From Cytophagales bacterium (GTDB lineage: Bacteria > Bacteroidota > Bacteroidia > Cytophagales > Cyclobacteriaceae), in the NCBI GenBank assembly GCA_003500135.1, contig DNTA01000238.1, forward strand, positions 1 through 6,454: 6,454 bases of DNA. The letters are read 5' to 3'. Each line of letters begins with the position of its first letter. Position 1 is the first letter of the stretch. The notes below the pieces were generated by a model, which searched no databases, had not been told where the DNA came from, and saw only the letters and a program-made list of their open reading frames with translations. Shown piece by piece: positions 1-6,307 of this stretch. The position numbers and the translations under genes are program-made.

Positions 1-225
1 CAATTTATCTTCCAGGAAAAGGAGATTTTTACATAAACTGTTCAATGAATGGCACCTGGTCACAACACCATATAGCATAAAAACAAGTTGCTTATATGTA
101 GTCAGCGTTTTATAGTAGTGATCACTGTTGTGCTCTTTGACACAAACGTCCACTATTTCGCGTGGAAGAAAAGAAAGTATTTGACAAAGTACCGGTTGAC
201 CAGCAAGATTCGTAACTTTAGACAT
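1..225 (-). CDS. IS4-family transposase, N-terminal part (DUF4372-like), cut by window edge
   Basis: This is the beginning of a transposase. Only its first 75 codons lie in the window; the rest continues past base 1. The ATG is at 225-223, and an in-frame TGA upstream fixes it as the start. The translation begins MSKVTNLAGQPVLCQILSFL and includes NSDHYYKTLTTYKQLVFML at about residues 33-51. This layout (a short start, GQPV-x2-QIL, then an HN-x-D-x-YYK-x-LTTY-x-QLV-x-ML stretch) is what I know from the DUF4372 N-terminal domain of IS4-family DDE transposases common in Bacteroidota. Full-length relatives are about 400 residues, so the DDE catalytic core is outside the window. The usual SLR motif near residue 60 reads SLN here, so some divergence is present. 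The family call rests on recalled patterns and no search was run. Whether the complete gene is intact cannot be seen. Confidence 0.82.
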   Translation of the reverse strand, partial: MSKVTNLAGQPVLCQILSFLPREIVDVCVKEHNSDHYYKTLTTYKQLVFMLYGVVTRCHSLNSLCKNLLFLEDKL

Positions 226-257
226 GATGTTTGGTTTGTAGTGACTTCAAACATCAT
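224..257 (-). repeat. Perfect 10-bp inverted repeat overlapping the transposase start codon
   Basis: ATGATGTTTG (224-233) and CAAACATCAT (248-257) are exact reverse complements separated by 14 bases. In the transposase sense strand the downstream arm ends on the first two bases of the ATG at 225-223. A transcript starting upstream of 257 would therefore fold and hide the start codon. Other transposase genes (IS10 and IS50 are the classic cases) use such a fold to block translation of read-through transcripts. That role here is inference; the repeat itself is seen directly. Confidence 0.7.
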
Positions 258-263
258 AAACTT

Positions 264-287
264 TAGCGAGGCATCAAAGCCTCGCTA
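264..287 (-). repeat. GC-rich 9-bp hairpin upstream of the transposase gene
   Basis: TAGCGAGGC (264-272) pairs perfectly with GCCTCGCTA (279-287) around a 6-base loop (ATCAAA). It stands out in AT-rich surroundings. No T-run follows it directly on either strand, so it is not a standard intrinsic terminator. It could be part of the insertion sequence end, a block on incoming transcription, or a subterminal transposase-binding site. The position 38 bases outside the transposase ATG is the only contextual clue. Confidence 0.65.
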
Positions 288-310
288 TTGGATTATTCCA
301 ACATCATAGT

Positions 311-415
311 AATTCATGACAACTTTTATCGGATGATAGTAAAAAAAAACCTTAAATATCAATTTAAAATGTAACTTTATTTTAATAAAACATAATAATA
401 TCTATATTAAATAAA
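311..415. other. Extremely AT-rich spacer upstream of the caspase-like pseudogene
   Basis: No gene is visible here. Bases 341-415 contain only 7 G or C in 75 positions and begin with an A9 run (341-349). The spacer may hold the former promoter of the downstream gene. TAACTTTA at 372-379 matches seven of eight positions of the Bacteroidota -7 element TAnnTTTG, but no TTG sits at the expected -33 distance, so I do not call a promoter. ATCATAGTAA (303-312) and ATGATAGTAA (333-342) are near-identical and 30 bases apart; their meaning is unknown. Confidence 0.5.
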
Positions 416-1665
416 ATGAAAAAGGCGTGCTTATGGAATTGGGAAACACAGTATGGCTGATTTGGTCTCTCCTCTTGCCGGCCTTTATGCAATGTCAAAA
501 AATACCTGAGGAGGACTTTATCGCTCAACCAACCGAGTTACCAATCAACGTAACAACCAACGGTGATGAAAGTGAAAACACCTATGTCTATTTATTTCGT
601 GACAGAACGAGTTTTGAAAGCCGCCTGGGGCCCGTAGCTGTAGATACCACTGAAGAAGCTGGCAGGGCTTTTTTTTACAGACCTCCTATCAGAAAAATAC
701 TACATACTGGCGCAGAAAGAAGGCGGAGGCCAAATATTGAACAATGCCAAAAATCAGTTCGAAATGCCAGATGTATTGGTAAAAAGTGCTTTGACAGATG
801 TTAATACCCCATTACAAACCCAATTCAGTGACCCGCTTGATACCAAATTTGGAGTTGACGAGCTTGACGATGAATTAAATAACTTTTTTTATGTGGTTTA
901 TCGTGACCTCAGCACTACTTTAAGCTCTTTTGTGATTAATTATGTGCTGCTCATTGCCACAGACAGTTATGACGAAATGCAAAAGCTTTCCAATACGATA
1001 TTTGATGCCACAACTATTTCAACCGAAATGGAAGAGAACTATGGGTTTGAAACTGAAATAGTGATCAATCCTACACGAAACACCTTGTTATCGGTAATCA
1101 GGAAATACAGCAAGCGGCTTTATGCAGATGAAGACCAGCTGTTCATTTTTTATTGCAGGGCATGGTGAATTCGATGAAATATTTATGGATGGGTACATCG
1201 TGGCGTGCGACTCGAAAAAGGATGATGGGATCAAATCGACCTATATCTCTCATTCTTCATTGCGTACCATTGTTAACAATATTCCCTGCCAGCATATATT
1301 TTTAACAATGGATGTTTGCTTTGGAGGCACTTTTGATCAGGCGACAGCACGAAACCGGGGAATGGGTTCTTTATTCCAATGTAGACCGGGAGGAATTTAT
1401 AAAACGAAAACTCAAGTATAAAACACGGTTTTACCTTACTTCAGGTAGTAAAGAATATGTGCCCGACGGCAGGCCCAATTTCCATACGCCTTTTGCCCGT
1501 AAATTCATAGAAGGATTGCGGTCATATGGAGGGGAAGATGGAATATTGACTTTTAATGAAATGCTGACTTTTATAGAAAAAGCATCACCTGAACCACGTC
1601 ATGGGGAGTTTGGTGATAATGAACCTGGTAGTGACTTCCTTTTTATATCTTCTTTTGACCAATAA
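416..1665 (+). pseudogene. Secreted caspase-like (peptidase C14) protein, broken by at least three frameshifts
   Basis: Joined across three frame changes, this reads as one protein of roughly 410 residues. It has a hydrophobic secretion-type segment (VWLIWSLLLPAF), then an Ig-like/prealbumin-like beta module (VYLF, TTEEAGRAFF-TDL, KYYILA), then a caspase domain starting near NYVLLIATDSYDE. The catalytic His is in AGHG (His codon 1161-1163) and the catalytic Cys in DVCFGGTFD (Cys codon 1317-1319). The C-terminal part (YLTSGSKEYVPDGRP, SYGGEDGILTF, GEFGDNEPGSDFLF) is also typical of bacterial caspase-like proteins. Shift 1 is at the T8 run 669-676, shift 2 at the T6 run 1146-1151, and shift 3 within 1357-1366 (G4 or G3 run). 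Each is cured by removing one base. The start is uncertain: ATG at 416 reads MKKAC and soon stops, while the hydrophobic segment is read from GTG 427 or ATG 433. One more A after ATG 416 would join them as MKKGVLMEL. Family members cleave after Arg/Lys or Asp; the substrate is unknown. Sequencing error remains possible. Confidence 0.85.
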
Positions 1666-1694
1666 AAAAAGGAGCAAAATGTACTTCACTCCTT
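1664..1694 (-). terminator. Probable intrinsic terminator after korB
   Basis: AAGGAG (1669-1674) and CTCCTT (1689-1694) form a 6-bp stem with a 14-base loop in the gap between two converging genes. Read on the minus strand, the stem is followed by a run of seven or more T (complement of 1664-1670), placing it about 27 bases past the korB stop. The stem is short and the loop is large, so it would be a modest terminator. On the plus strand the downstream tract (CTTCTTTGTGTTTG) is only partly T-rich, so use in that direction is less likely. Confidence 0.55.
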
Positions 1695-1720
1695 CTTTGT
1701 GTTTGAATTTATATAATCTG

Positions 1721-2749
1721 CTAGTACACTTCCCATGTTTCTTTACCCGCAATTAAAGCATCGAGATCGGGCGCTTCAGATTGCTCCTTAGCCACTTTGA
1801 CCTGTGCTTCCATCATATCATCGTAGGTAGCTCTTTCTTCCGTATAAAACACTCCAAATGGTCTCGGATAATTGCCCTCAACACGAGGATCATCGAAGAA
1901 ACGAACTAATATCTGGGCCTTAAACCTGTCATGTTCGTCGTGTATCCATAGATCATCCTTGCCGTACTGATCAAGCGAAACGATTTTTGGTTTGTAACCA
2001 TCTAAAATTATTCCCTTTTTCATTTCAGCGCCGAAGATCATAGGTTGACCGTGCTCAACGAACAATGTATTATCTGGCTTTGTAGCTTTATCTGTCATCA
2101 GTTGAAAAGCGCCATCATTAAAAATGTTACAGTTTTGATATACCTCGAGAAATGAGGTGCCCTTGTGCTCGTGCGTTCTCAGTAACATCGACTGTAAATG
2201 CTTGGGATCACGATCCATGCCACGTGCTACAAAAGTTGCGTCAGCGCCCAGGGCAAAAGCAGCAGGGTTAAAAGGATGGTCCAAGGAACCAAAGGGTGTG
2301 GATTTGGTAACTTTTTCTAAAGGTGAAGTAGGTGAATACTGACCTTTGGTAAGGCCGTATATCTCGTTATTGAACATCACCACATTCACATCGAAATTCC
2401 TTCGCAACAAGTGTGCAATATGGTTTCCTCCTATCGATAAAGCATCTCCATCGCCGGTTATGATCCAGACGCTTAGCTCAGGCCTTGATGCCTTTAAGCC
2501 TGAAGCAATGGCAGGTGCACGGCCGTGGATGCTATGCATTCCATAAGTATTCAGATAATATGGAAAACGACTCGAACAACCGATACCAGAAACAAAGACA
2601 ATTTCTTCATGCTTTAATCCCGTTTTCGGTAAAATGGCCTGCATTTGTTTCAATATGGAGTAGTCGCCGCATCCAGGGCACCAGCGTACTTCCTGATTAG
2701 ATTCAAAATCTTTTGGACTATATATAGGTGTTGCTGTTTCAGTGCTCAT
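1721..2749 (-). CDS. korB: 2-oxoglutarate (2-oxoacid):ferredoxin oxidoreductase, beta subunit
   Basis: This is the thiamine diphosphate and iron-sulfur subunit of the enzyme that oxidatively decarboxylates a 2-oxoacid to acyl-CoA, CO2 and reduced ferredoxin in the cytoplasm. At 342 residues it has the normal length. WCPGCGDY (residues 23-30) supplies two cysteines, GIGCSS (55-60) a third and YQNCNIFND (204-212) a fourth. This is the four-Cys pattern that binds the [4Fe-4S] cluster in two-subunit enzymes. GDGDALSIGGNH (99-110) through NNEIYGLTKGQYSPTS (127-142) is the thiamine diphosphate and Mg2+ binding motif. The ATG overlaps the korA stop by four bases (ATGA), which fits coupled translation in a fixed ratio. 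2-oxoglutarate is the substrate expected from the family, but sequence alone cannot exclude pyruvate or branched-chain 2-oxoacids. Confidence 0.96.
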   Translation of the reverse strand: MSTETATPIYSPKDFESNQEVRWCPGCGDYSILKQMQAILPKTGLKHEEIVFVSGIGCSSRFPYYLNTYGMHSIHGRAPAIASGLKASRPELSVWIITGDGDALSIGGNHIAHLLRRNFDVNVVMFNNEIYGLTKGQYSPTSPLEKVTKSTPFGSLDHPFNPAAFALGADATFVARGMDRDPKHLQSMLLRTHEHKGTSFLEVYQNCNIFNDGAFQLMTDKATKPDNTLFVEHGQPMIFGAEMKKGIILDGYKPKIVSLDQYGKDDLWIHDEHDRFKAQILVRFFDDPRVEGNYPRPFGVFYTEERATYDDMMEAQVKVAKEQSEAPDLDALIAGKETWEVY

Positions 2750-4599
2750 ACTGTCTCTTTTTCCTTGGTTAAAAGTAATTCAACCTGATCTTTTAATTCA
2801 TTCTTGGTTATGGGCACACCTTTAATCTTGTTGTATGGAATGGCCGGAATGAGATATTTGTCACGAATCAACCTGACCAATTGACCATTATTGATCTCAG
2901 GCACCAACACTTTATCGTAGTTAGCAAGCATATCGCCCAGGTTTTTCGGGAACGGATAAATGTGATGTAAATGCGCATGGGCCACAGATTTACCCTCATT
3001 TACCAGTTCTTTCACCGCTGATTTGATTGACCCATAAGTGGAGCCCCAGCCCAAAACCAGAACATCACCTTTATCGGGCCCGTTGTCAATTTCCTGAAGC
3101 GGAATGTAATTGGCAATTCTTTCCACCTTTTCTGCCCTTATTTTGACCATGTTCTCATGGTTGTCAGGGTCATAAGACACATTTCCTGTAACGTCTTCTT
3201 TTTCCAGGCCGCCAATTCGGTGTTCCATTCCCGGGGTCCCCGGTAGCGCCCATTCCCTTACCTTATCTACATTTCGCTGGTATGGTAAATACACCTCATC
3301 TTCCTTAACCTCTTTCGCCAATTTAACTTTTATGTCATCAAGGTCATTTGAAGAAGGATATCGCCAGGGTTCAGCGCCATTTGCTATGTAACCATCACTC
3401 AGAAGTATTACCGGCGTCATATGCTCGAGGGCGATCTTTACGGCCTGATATGCCATATTAAAACAAGACGATGGAGTACTACATGCCAATACCGGTATGG
3501 GCGCCTCCCCGTTACGCCCGTAGACCGCTTGTAAAAGATCTGCCTGTTCCGTTTTAGTTGGCATCCCGGTAGAAGGGCCTGCACGTTGAATGTTGATGAT
3601 CACCAATGGGAGTTCCAGCATGAGTGCCAGGCCCATTGCTTCAGTTTTCAAAGCCATACCCGGTCCTGAGGTGCCTGTCACACCAATTTTTCCTCCATAG
3701 GAAGCGCCAATTGCAGCACATATTCCCGCTATTTCATCTTCTGCCTGGAATGTCTTAACACCAAAATTCTTATATCTCGCCAGTTCGTGCAGAATATCGG
3801 AAGCTGGCGTAATTGGGTAAGTCCCATAAAAAACAGGTAATTTAGTCTTATGTGACGCGGCGATCAGCCCCATCGCAATAGCCGGATTGCCATTGATGCT
3901 CCGGTATTTACCGGGGGGCATTTGCGCCCGCTTAACCGAATATCTGGTTGAAAAAGCCTCGGTGATATTACCATAATTATGGCCTGCTTTTAGTGCTTTC
4001 AGGTTGGCATCCAGCACCTCCGGGGCTTTGGAAAATTTTCTTTTCAGAAAATCAATCGTGTTTTCAAGTTTCCTGTTAAACAACCAGTATATAAAGCCCA
4101 GGACAAACATGTTTTTGGAACGGTCCTTATCCCTTGTTCCGAGTTGATTTTCCTTTAAGGCCTCGCGGGTTAGTTTGGTAACATCAATAGGATAAACAGA
4201 ATATCCGTCCAATTCGCCTGTTTCCATCGGGTTTTCCTGATATCCGGACAGGCGAAGGTTTTTAGAATCAAAACCCGCTGTGTTCAATATCAGTATGCCA
4301 TCCTTTCTGACATTATAAATGTTGGATTTCAAAGCTGCGGCATTCATGGCTACCAAAACATCGTAACTGTCGCCTGGTGTGTACACTTCCGAGCTTCCAA
4401 AATGAATCTGAAAACCAGACACACCGGCAAGTGTTCCCTGTGGTGCACGTATCTCGGCCGGAAAATCAGGAAAAGTACCTAAATCATTACCGACGAGTGC
4501 AGTGTTGTTGGTAAACTGGCTTCCTACCAACTGCATCCCGTCGCCGGAGTCACCGGCAAATTTGACGACTACACGTTCTTTCTCTTCAAATACACTCAT
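2746..4599 (-). CDS. korA: 2-oxoglutarate (2-oxoacid):ferredoxin oxidoreductase, fused gamma-alpha subunit
   Basis: Partner of KorB. At 617 residues it is the gamma-alpha fusion type. The gamma domain covers about residues 9-205 and starts VVKFAGDSGDGMQLVGSQFT. The alpha pyrimidine-binding domain runs from about 236 to 430 and contains YPITPASD (261-268), the signature loop for 2-oxoacid binding, as well as GVTGTSGPGMALKTE (306-320). A transketolase C-terminal-like domain follows at about 510-610 (VLVLGWGSTYGS, HIYPFP, VPEINNGQL). No ferredoxin-like delta domain is present, so an outside ferredoxin must take the electrons. The ATG at 4599 is preceded by an A-rich stretch without a well-placed Shine-Dalgarno sequence; an AGGAG lies about 30 bases upstream, too far to serve. 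The 100-base gap to nadB holds no clear terminator, so co-transcription with nadAB is possible, but I see no convincing promoter in it either. Confidence 0.96.
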   Translation of the reverse strand: MSVFEEKERVVVKFAGDSGDGMQLVGSQFTNNTALVGNDLGTFPDFPAEIRAPQGTLAGVSGFQIHFGSSEVYTPGDSYDVLVAMNAAALKSNIYNVRKDGILILNTAGFDSKNLRLSGYQENPMETGELDGYSVYPIDVTKLTREALKENQLGTRDKDRSKNMFVLGFIYWLFNRKLENTIDFLKRKFSKAPEVLDANLKALKAGHNYGNITEAFSTRYSVKRAQMPPGKYRSINGNPAIAMGLIAASHKTKLPVFYGTYPITPASDILHELARYKNFGVKTFQAEDEIAGICAAIGASYGGKIGVTGTSGPGMALKTEAMGLALMLELPLVIINIQRAGPSTGMPTKTEQADLLQAVYGRNGEAPIPVLACSTPSSCFNMAYQAVKIALEHMTPVILLSDGYIANGAEPWRYPSSNDLDDIKVKLAKEVKEDEVYLPYQRNVDKVREWALPGTPGMEHRIGGLEKEDVTGNVSYDPDNHENMVKIRAEKVERIANYIPLQEIDNGPDKGDVLVLGWGSTYGSIKSAVKELVNEGKSVAHAHLHHIYPFPKNLGDMLANYDKVLVPEINNGQLVRLIRDKYLIPAIPYNKIKGVPITKNELKDQVELLLTKEKETV

Positions 4600-4699
4600 T
4601 TATTCGTTTTTTAAAATTCCCTACTCCTGCCAGTTATTGTTCGGTTTTGTAGCAATCAACTGCGAATTTACGAAAAGGTTACTAATATTTAGACTAGTT

Positions 4700-6298
4700 T
4701 TAAATAATTGTATCTTTTAAGAACTGGTCTTTCTTTTTCGGATGATCAATCATATAGTGCAGCCCCCTGCTTTCATTACGTCTTAAAGCAGATTTAATGA
4801 TCATATAGGCTACGGCAGTAAGGTTTCGCAGTTCCAGTAATTCTTTTGTTACCTTTGACTTACTGTAATATGACTCCACTTCTTCATAAATCACCGTCAT
4901 TCTTCTCGAAGCACGATGTAGCTGTTCTTTGGATCTTACAATTCCCACATAGTTCCACATTATATTCCGTATCTCAATAAAATTATGTTTTATGAGATAC
5001 CATTCATATTGTGAATACACTCCACTTTCGTCCCATAGGGGAATGCTTACTTCCCTGAAGGGTCTTGGTTGCTTACGAATGGCTTTTTCCGCTGCCCTAT
5101 GGGCAAAAACCAACCCTTCAAGCAAACTATTGCTAGCCAGGCGATTGGCGCCATGTACCCCGGTATGAGCTACTTCTCCACATGCAAATAAATTTTGCAT
5201 AGAAGTTTGACCCGAAAGTGAGGTCATGATCCCTCCACATATGTAGTGGGCGGCAGGAACTACTGGAATCGGCTCTTTTGTGATATCCAGGTCAATCGTT
5301 TTTAGACAGTATTGATAGATGTTCGGAAAACGCATTTTTATTTCATCCGCGTCAAAATGGGTCATATCGAGAAATACGCACTCTTCTCTGCGTTTTTTCA
5401 TTTCGGTATCAATGCCTCTGGCTACAATATCCCTGGGCGCCAGTTCCGCCCTTTCATCGTATTCGTGCATGAATCTGCTGCCGGATCCATTGATAAGCGT
5501 ACCTCCGTGACCACGTAACGCTTCAGAAATCAGAAAAGATTCACCGCCCGGATCGTATAATGATGTGGGGTGAAATTGCACGAACTCCATGTTGGCAATT
5601 CGTACCCCTGCCCTATTGGCCATGGCAATACCGTCGCCTGTAGCAATATCCGGATTAGTGCTATGCAGAAATGCCCTGGAAGCGCCTCCTGTTGCCAGCA
5701 TGGTAAATTTAGCTTCGAAAGGTATTACCTGCTCATTCTTTTCATTTAAAACATAGGCTCCGAAACAAATATTGAATGCCGATTGCAGATTGTTGAGCAC
5801 ATGGTGTTCGGTGATTAACTCAACGGCATAATGCTTTTCAAACAATTGTATATTGGGGTGTTCAGAGGCCTTTTTTAATAAAATCCCCTCCACGGCGGCG
5901 CCTGTCAAATCACGGACATGCAATATACGTTTTTCAGTATGGCCACCTTCTCGAGCCAGGTCGTAATCGCCGGTTGCCGTTTGCAGTTTATCAAACTCTA
6001 CACCCAATCCAATCAGCTCCTTTATACGTTCAGGCCCTTCATTGACCAATACTTCCACAGCATCGTTATGACAAAGACCGGCTCCGGCTATGTGGGTATC
6101 ATGAATATGTTTCTCGTAGCTATCTTCACCAGACCACACGGCAGCAATTCCTCCCTGTGCATAGCGGGTGTTACTTTCCGCACCATTGCTTTTTGTCACA
6201 ATATTCACATGGCCATAATCCGCTACTTTAAGCGCATAACTCAAGCCTGCTATTCCACTGCCAATGACTAAAAAATCAGATTTATAAATCTTTTCCAA
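4700..6298 (-). CDS. nadB: L-aspartate oxidase
   Basis: FAD-dependent oxidation of L-aspartate to iminoaspartate, the first step of de novo NAD synthesis; NadA uses the product. Length 532 residues, normal for the family. VIGSGIAGLS (11-20) is the FAD dinucleotide-binding loop and SNTRYAQGGIAAV (42-54) the next FAD contact. REGGHTEKRILH (116-127) carries the Glu that distinguishes NadB from succinate dehydrogenase. QFHPT (241-245), PRDIVARGID (288-297) and HGANRLASNSLLEG (382-395) supply the active-site His and Arg residues. RRNESRG (506-512) is the usual C-terminal family motif. The start is TTG: no ATG occurs in frame before residue 200, and the FAD loop begins only ten residues in. It lies 9 bases after the nadA stop, in the same frame, and without a Shine-Dalgarno sequence. 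Electrons could go to O2 or fumarate; the sequence does not decide. Confidence 0.97.
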   Translation of the reverse strand: MEKIYKSDFLVIGSGIAGLSYALKVADYGHVNIVTKSNGAESNTRYAQGGIAAVWSGEDSYEKHIHDTHIAGAGLCHNDAVEVLVNEGPERIKELIGLGVEFDKLQTATGDYDLAREGGHTEKRILHVRDLTGAAVEGILLKKASEHPNIQLFEKHYAVELITEHHVLNNLQSAFNICFGAYVLNEKNEQVIPFEAKFTMLATGGASRAFLHSTNPDIATGDGIAMANRAGVRIANMEFVQFHPTSLYDPGGESFLISEALRGHGGTLINGSGSRFMHEYDERAELAPRDIVARGIDTEMKKRREECVFLDMTHFDADEIKMRFPNIYQYCLKTIDLDITKEPIPVVPAAHYICGGIMTSLSGQTSMQNLFACGEVAHTGVHGANRLASNSLLEGLVFAHRAAEKAIRKQPRPFREVSIPLWDESGVYSQYEWYLIKHNFIEIRNIMWNYVGIVRSKEQLHRASRRMTVIYEEVESYYSKSKVTKELLELRNLTAVAYMIIKSALRRNESRGLHYMIDHPKKKDQFLKDTII

Positions 6299-6307
6299 TG
6301 GCTGTAT

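Larger units (their letters stand above)
1..310 (-). mobile_element. One end of an IS4-family insertion sequence (outer boundary approximate)
   Basis: The transposase start at 225 and the inverted repeats just upstream of it (224-257 and 264-287) are best read as the 5' end of an insertion sequence that extends leftward out of the window. The outer terminus could not be fixed, because the matching terminal repeat of the other end is not visible. It most likely lies between about 287 and 415. The end at 310 is a working limit only. No target-site duplication can be tested with one end. Confidence 0.5.

Noticed and set aside
88..309. Plus-strand open frame of 73 codons
   Set aside because: It starts at a non-ATG codon, has no recognisable motif, and overlaps the opposite-strand transposase start, which does match a known family.
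350..415. Bacteroidota-type promoter (TTTG / TAnnTTTG) before the caspase-like gene
   Set aside because: Only a partial -7-like match (372-379) with no -33 partner at the right distance, in sequence so AT-rich that chance matches are expected.
669..1366. Programmed ribosomal frameshifting as the explanation for the caspase gene
   Set aside because: Three successive shifts without typical slippery heptamers or stimulatory structures would be needed; decay or sequencing error is simpler.
2157..2700. Three plus-strand open frames inside korB
   Set aside because: They are antisense shadows of the strongly conserved korB coding sequence and show no motifs.
4502..4720. Plus-strand open frame across the korA start and nadB end
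   Set aside because: It overlaps two real gene ends on the other strand and has low-information sequence without a family match.
5312..6271. Plus-strand open frames inside nadB (5312-5518, 5319-5510, 5918-6271)
   Set aside because: They are antisense to conserved NadB motifs, including the FAD-binding and aspartate-binding regions.
4700..6298. Succinate dehydrogenase/fumarate reductase flavoprotein instead of NadB
   Set aside because: The REGGH motif, the length near 530 residues, the RRNESRG tail and the adjacent nadA all favour L-aspartate oxidase.
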